Positions 26,304 through 34,492 are shown, counted from the stretch's first letter. The stretch is 39,183 nucleotides of DNA from an uncultured bacterium (GCA_903898755.1 CAIUGT010000105.1:1-39183), one strand, 5' to 3'. Numbers and translations are program-made. Notes: generated from the sequence alone by a model not told the origin.

Positions 26304-27554
26304 CTAAGAATCACACGGACCTGTGGAAAGCAGAATGATGGAAAGGTCGGCGGTGGATACTTCTCCGTCTTGGTCAATGTCTGTGGGACCGCCAATATTG
26401 CCCATATCCAGCAGGCAAAGCGCCACATCGGAGGTGTCGACTTCACCAGAATTGTCCAGATCCGCGGGGCAACTGCAAGAGACTGTGAAGATGGGGTCGA
26501 TGGACAGAGTTATTGGCCCACCAGTGCCCCAGCCGCCGATGCGGATCAGCGCTGTTGCACCGCAATACATTTGAAATTCCGTGCGAGATCCAACTCCGTC
26601 ACAAGCGTCATCGCTGCAGGCGAGCAAGTCGCCGCCACAATCCGCATACACCGCAAGACGCGAATCAAATGTTGGCGCGACGCATGTGCTTGCTTGAAAA
26701 ATTCCAGACGCATTGGCGGTGAAACTGAACCACGCATCGTGGGTGAACGCCAAGCCCGCGCCCTCATCGCAACTGCTCGGAAGCCATGTTGGTTCCGTTG
26801 TGGCGTTGGTTGTGTCGGTGAAAATTTGACCGACGCCAATGGGCAGCGCCATGTCGCAGCGATCGTTTACCAAGCGCATGAGTGTGCATGGGGCAAGCGT
26901 GGCTTGAATGGTGTAGCGCGCGCGATCATCTTCACAAGAACAATTTTCAAACAGCAACGATCGAACTGTGATGCGAGTGATTCCGGCGGGCACGCACGTT
27001 TGCGTAATAGATGAACATCCATCCACGCCTTCGGCCAAAGTGGTGGGAGGACATTGATCATCCACAATGGCCACGCCAATTGAGCCCTTTGTCCACAATT
27101 CAATACGCAGCATTTGCGGCTCATCTAGAGAGATTTCAAACCAATCCACATCGCGTGATGTTTCACTGGACCACGCGCGACCACCCAATTTCAATCCTGG
27201 AATGAGTGTGCGAATATTCTGGATTGTGGTGCAATCCAGCGGAAGGCCAAATTCACACGGGGTGAGTTCCTCAATATCGGCAGTGGGCACATCGCATGCA
27301 CTGGTTGCGCGGCAGGCTTCACACAACACGCTTGCTTCCAAGGCGCATCGTTCATCCCATGACATTGAGCAACAAAATGGATCGAGTTGGCAAACCGTGT
27401 CGTTGCAATCTTGGCTCATGCAGCCTTTGCCATCATGGGCGCTGCAACATGGACCGTCTTGCGCCTGCGCGGTTGAAAGTGCATAGCACAACGCCAGGGT
27501 CAGAAGGAGCAGGGCGTTGCAATATGTCAACGGTTGCTTATGAGGGTGGCGCAT
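26304..27554 (-). CDS. Secreted Cys-module protein with dockerin-like C-terminus (one module)
   Basis: The product has 416 residues from the ATG at 27554, which has an AAGG site about 7 nt upstream; the open frame starts at 27719. The signal peptide (about 11-31) ends in TAQAQ. One cysteine module lies at 36-78 with the same spacing as in the neighbouring protein, except that the central CC is C-N and an extra Cys sits at the start. Two beta-sandwich-like regions with many cysteines follow; the second (about 225-355, AWFSFTANASGIFQAST, FDSRLAVYADCGG) resembles PPC domains. Two dockerin-like loops (DLDNSGEVDTSD, DIDQDGEVSTAD) close the protein. Both this gene and the one at 24307 are on the minus strand, 59 bp apart, so a shared transcript is possible. 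Confidence 0.86.
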   Translation of the reverse strand: MRHPHKQPLTYCNALLLLTLALCYALSTAQAQDGPCCSAHDGKGCMSQDCNDTVCQLDPFCCSMSWDERCALEASVLCEACRATSACDVPTADIEELTPCEFGLPLDCTTIQNIRTLIPGLKLGGRAWSSETSRDVDWFEISLDEPQMLRIELWTKGSIGVAIVDDQCPPTTLAEGVDGCSSITQTCVPAGITRITVRSLLFENCSCEDDRARYTIQATLAPCTLMRLVNDRCDMALPIGVGQIFTDTTNATTEPTWLPSSCDEGAGLAFTHDAWFSFTANASGIFQASTCVAPTFDSRLAVYADCGGDLLACSDDACDGVGSRTEFQMYCGATALIRIGGWGTGGPITLSIDPIFTVSCSCPADLDNSGEVDTSDVALCLLDMGNIGGPTDIDQDGEVSTADLSIILLSTGPCDS

Positions 27555-27904
27555 GATTAAGCCTTGTTGCACTTTGCATTTGCAAGAAATTGTGTGACTA
27601 CGCATAAATTCGGACAGCTTTCCATTTTGTTTGAGTAAGCATGCGATGTGGCGATTCATCGGGGGCTCCATTTCTCCGCAAATTGCGGTGAACGCATCAT
27701 GGGCATACGCCAAGGTCACTTTTGAAATTGCTGCCTTTTTTCTTCATGATTTTCAAATAAATAATTTGGAAGTCAATCCCGCTTCACAGTGTTCTGGACG
27801 CCATTTTTTGTGTGGGTAAGTGGTGCATGGATGCGCATCGTGCTACCGTTGCAACTTCAGCGCCCGCAATTGTTGCACGCTTCGCACCATTTGGAGTTAA
27901 CTCA
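27555..27904. other. Divergent intergenic region, 350 bp
   Basis: AT-rich sequence between the minus-strand Cys-module gene and the plus-strand peroxiredoxin gene. It holds a perfect inverted repeat CCGCAA-A-TTGCGG (27676-27688) that could be an operator. No convincing gene is seen. The minus frame of the Cys-module gene stays open to 27719 and the plus frame of the peroxiredoxin to 27812, but neither part looks coding. The promoters of both genes should be here. Confidence 0.5.
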
Positions 27905-28372
27905 ATGCCTATTTCTGTTGGATCTAAAGCGCCCGCCTTCGCTCTGCCCTGCCAACCTGGTCAAGTGGTGGATTTGGCTTCAGTCATTGGCCACGAAAAA
28001 GTAGTCTTGTTATTTTTCCCATTGGCTTTCAGTCCAGTATGCACCGAAGAATTATGCCACTTTCGCGACGCATGGAGCAAACTCAGCGCCATGAATTGCA
28101 AAGTCTTTGGCGTGAGCGTGGACTCGCCATTTGTCACGGCCAAGTTTCGCGAAATGGAGAAACTTCCATTTCCGTTGCTGAGTGATTTCAACAAGGATGT
28201 GTCGCGCGCATACGGCGCGTTGCATGAAGATTTAATGGGTCTCAAGGGCGTTTCTAAGCGATCGGCGTTCGTGATCGACGCAACTGGACATGTGAAGTAT
28301 GTGTCGATCAGCGAAGACCCGCGCGTTCAAGTTGATTTTGTTTCCATTGAAAAAGCCGTCCAATCATGCTGA
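27905..28372 (+). CDS. Peroxiredoxin (AhpC/TSA, PrxQ/AhpE-like)
   Basis: The product has 155 residues from the ATG at 27905, with a GGAG site 8 nt upstream. It reduces peroxides with a reactive cysteine. The active-site pattern P39-x3-S43-x2-C46 is present (context FFPLAFSPVCTEELCHFRD). A second cysteine at 51 has the C-x4-C spacing of PrxQ/BCP resolving cysteines, while the FFPLAFSPVC stretch resembles AhpE-type enzymes. No signal peptide is seen from this start. The stop codon overlaps the start of the chagasin-like gene, indicating an operon with translational coupling. Confidence 0.9.
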   Translation: MPISVGSKAPAFALPCQPGQVVDLASVIGHEKVVLLFFPLAFSPVCTEELCHFRDAWSKLSAMNCKVFGVSVDSPFVTAKFREMEKLPFPLLSDFNKDVSRAYGALHEDLMGLKGVSKRSAFVIDATGHVKYVSISEDPRVQVDFVSIEKAVQSC

Positions 28373-28857
28373 AATTGTTTCTTGCAGTGTTGATCTTGCT
28401 TGGAGTCGCCATGCCACTGGATGGATGCAGTGGAGGTGGACCATCGCCCGTCATGGCAATTCGTCGCCTGTCGACACTTGGAACCAAAGCTGATGCCGAA
28501 AATTCATCGATTGATCAAGGCCAGGTTTTAGACTTGGAAAATTCACTCGATCGATCCATTGCGGTTGGCGAGGAATTTAAAGTTGCCCTTGAATCAAACG
28601 CGGGCACGGGCTACGAGTGGCAATGTCTACTGGCAACAGATCCATTTATTGGGGTTGATATTCCGCCAGAGACCGCGCCTGTGGACACGGGTGTTGTAGG
28701 CGGACGAGTGCGCACCATTTTTGTCTTGCATGGCAAAAGTGTGGGAACTGTGAAGGTGACCTTTGTGCTTGTGCGTTCTTGGGAAAAAAATGTGGCCCCT
28801 TCCAAGACATTGACTTTGACATTGACCGTGCAAGAAGTGGCCGCCCCGCCCAAGTAA
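28366..28857 (+). CDS. Chagasin-like (I42 family) cysteine protease inhibitor lipoprotein
   Basis: The product has 163 residues. The signal peptide ends in a lipobox L18-D19-G20-C21, so it is probably lipid-anchored. The mature part is an immunoglobulin-like inhibitor domain of the I42 family with its three binding loops: N-A-G-T-G-Y-E-W (78-85, the NPTTGYxW loop), V-G-G-x5-F (111-119), and R-S-W-E (137-140, the RPW loop). Such inhibitors block papain-like cysteine proteases. In bacteria the target may be external or self-made proteases. The start overlaps the peroxiredoxin stop by 7 bp. The next gene begins 12 bp later, so a three-gene operon is likely. Confidence 0.85.
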   Translation: MLKLFLAVLILLGVAMPLDGCSGGGPSPVMAIRRLSTLGTKADAENSSIDQGQVLDLENSLDRSIAVGEEFKVALESNAGTGYEWQCLLATDPFIGVDIPPETAPVDTGVVGGRVRTIFVLHGKSVGTVKVTFVLVRSWEKNVAPSKTLTLTLTVQEVAAPPK

Positions 28858-28869
28858 TGGCTGATCCAC

Positions 28870-29964
28870 ATGAGGAACTCATTCCATGCCTCGCTTGGGA
28901 ATTGCGCGAAGTCATTGAATTTGCTTGTATTCGGCTTCACAATGGTTGCAATTTGTTTGGTGGGGGGCGTCTTTGTAGAAACAATTCCCGTTGCGCAGGC
29001 GCAAGAAATGAAGACTCAGGACAAAGCGGCGCCGTCGAATGCAACGGTTCCAATCACGGTTCCTGCTGCTCCACCTGCGCCCGTCGGCTTCCAGGTGATG
29101 ACCATAGATCTTGGCTGCGGTTGCGATCGAAATACTTTGACCGATCAAGAGCGCCTGTCACGCGCGAAAAAAATGATCGAAGATTTTCCAGCGGACATTA
29201 TTTTTATCGCGCGTGGTGATTGCGTGGCGCCGGCGCTTGCTGCAGCGACTCATCGAAATTGGATCGCGCTTCCCGCTGTGGCGGCGGGCGCTGGAGTAAT
29301 CACAACTTGGTCGCAATCGCCTGCTGTAGAAGGTGAAATGTGGAAAGGACTTGGCGTGCGGTTGGCCGCGTCGAATGGACGTGAAGTGGTTGCGTTTGCG
29401 ATTGCATTTCCATTTTCCCCTTATCAGCCTTATCAACTTTCTGGCGTGCCCCATGATGAGCAACCTTTTTTAAATTCCGCCGAGGCCGCGGCAAGTAGCG
29501 CGAATACCACTCGCGGTTTGCAAAGCGAAAAACTGGCCGTGGCCGCGCGCGCCGCAACCGCAGCTGGATTTGCCGTGATCGCCGCGGGAATGGTGAACGA
29601 GCCCAGCGCTGGCGATTGGTGCGACCAAGCCGTTGCCGCCGAATTATGTCCAATGCGTGTGGCGTGGCCGTGCGTGGTCGCCTTGGAGCGCTCCGGCCTA
29701 CGCGATGCCTTTCGCGCCGCGAAACCTCAGGTTGTTCTTTCGCCTGGCGCCACGTGGCCCACGATCATGCTGAAGCGCGATCGATCCGATCGCGTTGATT
29801 TTATTTTCACCAACACGCGGCTTCATTGCCAATCGATTGAAATTCTTGGCGAGAGCGGCGCTGTGAGTCCGCGAAATCCCAAGCCGCTCGCAGGTGGTTT
29901 GCCAGGCGAGCACCGCGCGCTGCTTGGCCATTTTCAATGGAGCGAAACTTCATCCGTGAAGTGA
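28870..29964 (+). CDS. Exported protein, degenerate endonuclease/exonuclease/phosphatase fold
   Basis: The product has 364 residues. A hydrophobic segment at about 17-38 followed by VAQAQ suggests export. The mature part resembles the EEP fold in outline: VMTIDLGCG at the first strand, ADIIFIARG where family members have a DIxxLQE motif, GMVNEPSAGDW in place of GDFN, DRVDFIFT, and a final GEHRALLGHF in place of SDHxxV. The glutamate normally binding the metal is missing, so it may be catalytically inactive or a distant relative. It follows the chagasin-like gene by 12 bp, in the same direction. The family call is tentative. Confidence 0.6.
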   Translation: MRNSFHASLGNCAKSLNLLVFGFTMVAICLVGGVFVETIPVAQAQEMKTQDKAAPSNATVPITVPAAPPAPVGFQVMTIDLGCGCDRNTLTDQERLSRAKKMIEDFPADIIFIARGDCVAPALAAATHRNWIALPAVAAGAGVITTWSQSPAVEGEMWKGLGVRLAASNGREVVAFAIAFPFSPYQPYQLSGVPHDEQPFLNSAEAAASSANTTRGLQSEKLAVAARAATAAGFAVIAAGMVNEPSAGDWCDQAVAAELCPMRVAWPCVVALERSGLRDAFRAAKPQVVLSPGATWPTIMLKRDRSDRVDFIFTNTRLHCQSIEILGESGAVSPRNPKPLAGGLPGEHRALLGHFQWSETSSVK

Positions 29965-30045
29965 TCGCGGACTACTAAAATATTTTTGCTTCCGCGCAGC
30001 ACGTTCACACGCGCCACCATTTCCTGCGCAGGACAAACCGAAAAA

Positions 30046-30117
30046 AGCGGGAGACGAGACTTGAACTCGCGACTTGCAGCTTGGAAGGCTGCCGCTCTAC
30101 CACTGAGCTACTCCCGC
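30046..30117 (-). tRNA. tRNA-Gly (anticodon UCC)
   Basis: Seventy-two bases on the minus strand form a cloverleaf: acceptor GCGGGAG/CTCCCGC, D stem GCTC/GAGC, anticodon stem GCAGC/GCTGC around loop CTTCCAA (anticodon TCC), T arm GCGAG-TTCAAGT-CTCGT, discriminator T as usual for Gly. CCA is not encoded. Confidence 0.96.
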
Positions 30118-30202
30118 AGTGAGAGTCAAAGTGTACGGTCTTGGCAGAATTATGGCGCGTCACATTTTGTTGCCACGCAATACGGCAGGTTTACATTTGG
30201 GC

Positions 30203-31045
30203 TTAGCCCAAAACGCTGGGCAAGATGGGGTACAGCCAGCGAATGAACGTGTTCAGAAATTGCGCCAGCACCAAATTCAGCACAACAATAGCCATGAAAC
30301 TTGCAACAAAGCTCGCCGTGGCCGCTTGCCCAACGCCAGCGGCGCCAGGGCGACAATTGAAGCCTTTGTAGCACGAAACCAGTCCAATCGCGGCGCCAAA
30401 GAACACGCTCTTGAACAAGCCGCCAAACGGCTCCCTCCAGGAAACAAATTGCGCCGTCCAGTACCAATAGTCTGATCCGCTGACGCCAAAAACTTTCACG
30501 GTGATAAGCCACGCGCCCAAGCTTCCAAGCATGTTGGAATACATGGTCAGAATTGGCGTCATGATGGTGCACGCCAGTACCCGCGGCACAACCAGTTGCT
30601 GCATTGGATCGGTGCCCATGGCGCGCATGGCGTCCAGCTGTTCTGTGACGCGCATGGTTCCCAATTCCGCCGCAAGCGCACAACCAACGCGGCCAGCAAC
30701 CATGACCGCCGCAAGCACTGGTCCAATTTGTTTCACCACGCTCATATTGATAATTCCGCCCAAGCGATCCTCTTGACCAAGCGCCGCGAATTGGTTGAAC
30801 CCTTCAAGCGCAAGAATCATGCCGATGAACGCGCCCGTGATCGCCACCACTGGAATGCTGAGCACGCCAACCGCGAATAGTTGCGGAGCAAGCAATCGCC
30901 ACCGAAAACTTTTGGCAGGGCGCATGACAATGCGGTGCGCCGTGATGGCCACAAAATCCGCGAAATGGCCGAATCCGCAAATTGCTTGCACAACTTGCGA
31001 GCCAAAGAATGTGATTGCGTTGACGCTGTTCAACGGGGCGAGCAT
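30203..31045 (-). CDS. mlaE: MlaE-family ABC transporter permease
   Basis: The product has 280 residues from the ATG at 31045; an in-frame GTG at 31054 is possible. It is an integral membrane permease of the MlaE/YrbE/Ttg2B family, which with an ATPase (MlaF) and an MCE protein (MlaD) moves phospholipids between membranes. The family signature is clear: SIPVVAITGAFIGMILALEG, GRVGCALAAELGTMRVTEQL, DAMRAMGTDP, and an ATASFVASFMAIVVLN segment near the C-terminus. Five or so hydrophobic segments are visible. No mlaF or mlaD lies next to it: a tRNA follows downstream and a terminator lies upstream. Its partners must be elsewhere. Confidence 0.9.
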   Translation of the reverse strand: MLAPLNSVNAITFFGSQVVQAICGFGHFADFVAITAHRIVMRPAKSFRWRLLAPQLFAVGVLSIPVVAITGAFIGMILALEGFNQFAALGQEDRLGGIINMSVVKQIGPVLAAVMVAGRVGCALAAELGTMRVTEQLDAMRAMGTDPMQQLVVPRVLACTIMTPILTMYSNMLGSLGAWLITVKVFGVSGSDYWYWTAQFVSWREPFGGLFKSVFFGAAIGLVSCYKGFNCRPGAAGVGQAATASFVASFMAIVVLNLVLAQFLNTFIRWLYPILPSVLG

Positions 31046-31128
31046 AGCCGCCACAGTGTGGTTGACGGTGGTGGTGTTCGCTGTGACCCGCTCTTCAAAA
31101 TATTGCCATGCACCTCTTAGGCAAACAA

Positions 31129-31158
31129 AAACCCCTCGGCCATGAGACCGAGGGGTTT
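31129..31158 (-). terminator. Rho-independent terminator of the 31203-34226 gene
   Basis: An 11-bp perfect stem AAACCCCTCGG/CCGAGGGGTTT with an 8-nt loop, followed on the minus strand by TTTTTGTTT. It sits 45 bp past the stop of the large secreted protein gene. The flanking A and T tracts make it potentially bidirectional. Confidence 0.9.
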
Positions 31159-31202
31159 GTAAACATCAAACTTATTGTGCGGCTTTCAAAGCCGCGTCAT
31201 TC

Positions 31203-34200
31203 TTACTCGCATTTACCAGTGCTCAAGAGACACAGTGATACGTCGCCAGAGTCAACTTCACCTGAACCGTCCAAGTCACCGAAACAACCATTTCCATTGC
31301 CTGGGCAACCGAAGTTGGTTTGACCAACACGGTCAGTAATAGTGTCAGGATTTGTGATGTCACGCACGCCCGCCCACCACAGATTGGCAGGGAAGCAACG
31401 GTAAATGTGCATGGCAATTCCATCCTTGGTCGGTGGAATGCGTGGCGCATACCACCATTCTTCACTGGTGCTTGTTGGAGCAGGATGCACCGTCTTCACA
31501 ATCGAAATGGCATCGTTGACGCTGGACCATGGAGCTGTATCCAAGGTTCCGTTATCGTCAGTGTCCAAGTCAGTGTTCAACAGTCCACTAAATCCATTGA
31601 CAAGCATCACTGTCAGATTGTCATCATTCTCCATGTTCAAAGTTGCAACCTGGAGATCGCCTGGGTAATCCAAGGCGATACCGTCTTGCGGAGGAGTTCC
31701 AGTTGTGGTCTTCAGTGTGATGACAAAGAAACCAGTTGGACCCACGACTTGACCAGTCAACGGAACCACGCACTCAATGGCGCCAGACTTCAAGTTGGTG
31801 GTTACGCCACCAGCCGTGACTGAGGCATCACCAAGAATGATCACGGTCAGGGCATCCAAACTTGCGCCTGGAGTTCCAGCGATTTCAATGTACTCGTTGG
31901 CGTCAGTTGCTCCAGCGGTTACTTCGTCAAAGCGGGCTTCGTTCAAGTACGCATTTGGCAAGCTTCCACCGCAGGCGGTGAGAGTACCGGTGGCTGTTAC
32001 GCAGGTTTCATCCCAAATCACGCTGCAGCAACTTGGGGCTACTGCGCACACTGCTTCACAACAAGGCATGTTGTTGCAGTGAGCGTTGTCATGCGGAGTC
32101 AGGCAGTCGCCCGCGCCGGAATCACCACAGCTGAAAATCTGTCCCAAAGAGCAGTCAGCGTTGGCGGCCCGTGGCGTGTCGTAGCCAACGGTCACAGCGC
32201 TTGCACCCATGGTCCATGTTCCAGCGCTTGCACAGCGATAGACATGCTCTGGAAGGCGATCGATACCAATGTTGTTGTGCGGACCAACAACATTGGCGGA
32301 GTACGCCGCGCCAGAAGTCAATGGATCAGTGTTGCCATCAGTCAAACTAATGGAGTCAATGAGTGAGATCCATGGACTTGAATTCAAAGTTCCGTCATTG
32401 TCGGTATCAAGATCTGATGTCGTGGAACCATAGAAGTTCCAAGCCAACATGATCGTGATGGTTCCAGACTTGTCAAAGACCAGACCGCCACCGGAATTAA
32501 AGTTGGTGGTGACTCCAGGAATGTTGAAATTATTTTCGGTGATCAAGAACTTGCCCGATGAGTCAAGTTGCAGACCATCCAATTTCACAGTTGAGTCAAC
32601 AAAGCCACGGTAATCGTATGGTGTTCCACCCGCTCCAATGATGACCAGACTGACGCCATTGAGCGACGCGTTGGCAGGACCAGAAATTTCCAGATACTGG
32701 TTCAGCGGCAAGTTGTCGTTGCGAGTTGGCTCATCAAAGGTGCGAATTTCGCTCAGTTGAATGGCTGGTGGGTTGCCGCCTTGTAAGCAGTAACCGAAGG
32801 ATGTATCTGAGCAAGTCTGATCCCAAGCCGTGCTGCAGCAAGCTGGCAACAATGAGCAGACGGTGGCGCAGCAATTTGCGTTGTTGCAACCTGGATCAAG
32901 ATGGGTGGTGAAGCAACTGCTGGCGCCTGAACCACAGTTGGAGCATTCTGGATTTGCAGCGCCTGGAGAATCCAAGTTTGCTGAACCAGCTGCAACGGGA
33001 TCAAAGAAGCCCAACTTCCAAGAGCCTTGCGGTGAGCAGCGATAGAACATGGTTCCAGGATAAATGGTGTCTGGCAGAGTTCGTGGAACACTTGCTCCAG
33101 ATTCCATGACTGGCGTGTACCACCACTCGCTTGTCACAGGGGCGGCGGCAGTTGTGTTGCAAACAGCCAAGCCTTCAACAACACTGCTCCATGGGGTGAG
33201 TTCAAGAACGCCGTCGTCGTTGGTGTCCAAGTCTTGAGCCAATGTACCTGTGAAATTGCGAACAATTAAGTGCGTCACATTGTCACTGTTTTCAAACACC
33301 ATTGCCGCAGACTGAAGATTTCCAGCTTTGCCAAAGACAATACCGTCTTGTCCACTGGCCTTGCTTGTAATCAGGAAGAGACCGTTAGCGGGCATGGTCT
33401 GTCCAGTGAGTGGAATCACGCATTCAAGGACACCGGACTTGGTGGTTGTTGTTCCATCACCAATCACGATGTAGGTAAGTGAACTGAGATCAGCGCCAGG
33501 CTGACCTGAAAGCTCCGCGTATTCATCGTTGTCGGTGCCTTGTTGATCGATACGAACTTCATTGAGTTGAACGACCACGGTGCTTGTGGAGCAAACAGGG
33601 TTGGCAACACCAGGGGTGTCGCTTGTCGCGGAAACATCGGCGAAACCAATGCCCCATGCGCCTGTGTCTTCGCAGCGTTGTGCCTTGCTTGGAAAGGCGC
33701 CACCGTCTGGGCCAACCTTGGTTGTGCTGTAGACATAGTCGCTAAACAGACCGTCTTGTGTGCTGCTTGCAACAAACGCAACGGATGAGGAAATGCTTGA
33801 CCAGAAAGTTGTGTCAAGCACGCCGTTAAAATCGGTGTCAACAATTGAGCCAACTCCGCCAGTGAAATCTTTCACAAGCATGAATGTCTTGTTGTTGTCA
33901 GCTTGGAAATCCAAGAATGAGAAAAGGTCTGGTGTTGTGAGCGAGTACGTGGGCTCAGCGACAACGTAGTAGCCGCTTGAAGGAATAAGGCCTGACAATT
34001 GAATCGCGCTTTCGATGTATCCGTTCTGCGCTGGTGCGGTGGCGAAATCATCGTTGCCAATGACAAGCAGGGTGTAGGTGGAAAGATCTGTTCCAGCTAC
34101 GCCTTTAATCTCGGCGTAAATCTGGGTGTCGATACCGGTTTGTTGAACGCGGATTTCATTGATGTTCTGCGCAAACGCCGCGGAAGATGTTGCTAACAGG

Positions 34201-34226
34201 AGTCCAGCGATGAGGTTGGTTCGCAT
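31203..34226 (-). CDS. Large secreted protein: four lamin-tail-like units, two Cys modules, dockerin-like end
   Basis: The product has 1007 residues from the ATG at 34226; a TTG at 34250 is less likely. The signal peptide is MRTNLIAGLLLATSSAAFAQ. Four related units of about 200 residues lie at 21-212, 219-428, 489-692 and 759-974. Each starts like a lamin-tail domain (LNEVRIDQQG, EYAELSGQPGADLSSLTYIVIGDG), has a central calcium-type loop followed by PWSSV (e.g. DLDTDDNGTLD), and ends with Y-R-C, a W-x2-G turn and a closing Cys. Two 9-Cys modules sit at 438-480 and 708-752. One dockerin-like loop DLDGSGEVDSGD closes the protein. It is probably an extracellular structural or adhesive protein. 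No catalytic site was recognised. Confidence 0.88.
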   Translation of the reverse strand: MRTNLIAGLLLATSSAAFAQNINEIRVQQTGIDTQIYAEIKGVAGTDLSTYTLLVIGNDDFATAPAQNGYIESAIQLSGLIPSSGYYVVAEPTYSLTTPDLFSFLDFQADNNKTFMLVKDFTGGVGSIVDTDFNGVLDTTFWSSISSSVAFVASSTQDGLFSDYVYSTTKVGPDGGAFPSKAQRCEDTGAWGIGFADVSATSDTPGVANPVCSTSTVVVQLNEVRIDQQGTDNDEYAELSGQPGADLSSLTYIVIGDGTTTTKSGVLECVIPLTGQTMPANGLFLITSKASGQDGIVFGKAGNLQSAAMVFENSDNVTHLIVRNFTGTLAQDLDTNDDGVLELTPWSSVVEGLAVCNTTAAAPVTSEWWYTPVMESGASVPRTLPDTIYPGTMFYRCSPQGSWKLGFFDPVAAGSANLDSPGAANPECSNCGSGASSCFTTHLDPGCNNANCCATVCSLLPACCSTAWDQTCSDTSFGYCLQGGNPPAIQLSEIRTFDEPTRNDNLPLNQYLEISGPANASLNGVSLVIIGAGGTPYDYRGFVDSTVKLDGLQLDSSGKFLITENNFNIPGVTTNFNSGGGLVFDKSGTITIMLAWNFYGSTTSDLDTDNDGTLNSSPWISLIDSISLTDGNTDPLTSGAAYSANVVGPHNNIGIDRLPEHVYRCASAGTWTMGASAVTVGYDTPRAANADCSLGQIFSCGDSGAGDCLTPHDNAHCNNMPCCEAVCAVAPSCCSVIWDETCVTATGTLTACGGSLPNAYLNEARFDEVTAGATDANEYIEIAGTPGASLDALTVIILGDASVTAGGVTTNLKSGAIECVVPLTGQVVGPTGFFVITLKTTTGTPPQDGIALDYPGDLQVATLNMENDDNLTVMLVNGFSGLLNTDLDTDDNGTLDTAPWSSVNDAISIVKTVHPAPTSTSEEWWYAPRIPPTKDGIAMHIYRCFPANLWWAGVRDITNPDTITDRVGQTNFGCPGNGNGCFGDLDGSGEVDSGDVSLCLLSTGKCE

Positions 34227-34330
34227 AATGTGGGGCCCTAGTGAATGCAATTACACCATCCGGTGCCTGAGAATCCTTCTCAGGCGATGAAACCGGCGGT
34301 GAATTACTTACACCACCATACTCCGCTTTC
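34227..34330 (-). ncRNA. Candidate structured leader RNA of the large secreted protein gene
   Basis: On the minus strand, a 7-bp hairpin GGTGGTG/CACCGCC (34311-34317 with 34295-34301, one G-U) is followed by a longer arm. In that arm CCGGT (34292-34296) pairs with ACCGG (34260-34264) and encloses a perfect 9-bp hairpin GCCTGAGAA/TTCTCAGGC (34265-34285). The two arms share the CCGG bases at their border. It lies about 35 nt before the ATG, so it would be a 5' UTR element. It does not match riboswitch consensus sequences I know. Confidence 0.4.
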
Positions 34331-34463
34331 TGATAAATCCAAATTGAAAGTTGCTAAATCATGAAATCATTTTGCTTTGTGAACGGAATCTGAACCATTC
34401 ATTTTTGATTTATTCGTCTTTACAAGTGTGAATAAGAGGATTGTCAGTAGCCCGATAACAGAA

Positions 34464-34492
34464 GCGGCGACCCATTTATTTTGGATCGCCGC
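34464..34492 (-). terminator. Hairpin downstream of the OmpA-family gene
   Basis: GCGGCGATCC and GGGTCGCCGC (minus strand) form a 10-bp stem with one G-U and a 9-nt A/T-rich loop, 45 bp past the stop of the OmpA-family gene. The U-tract is poor. The rest of the gap (34331-34463) is AT-rich and should contain the promoter of the large secreted protein gene. Confidence 0.45.

Noticed and set aside
34227-34330. Known riboswitch class in the leader
   Set aside because: The conserved bases of glycine, cyclic-di-GMP, cobalamin, TPP, SAM and fluoride riboswitches are not present, so it is reported only as an unclassified structured leader.
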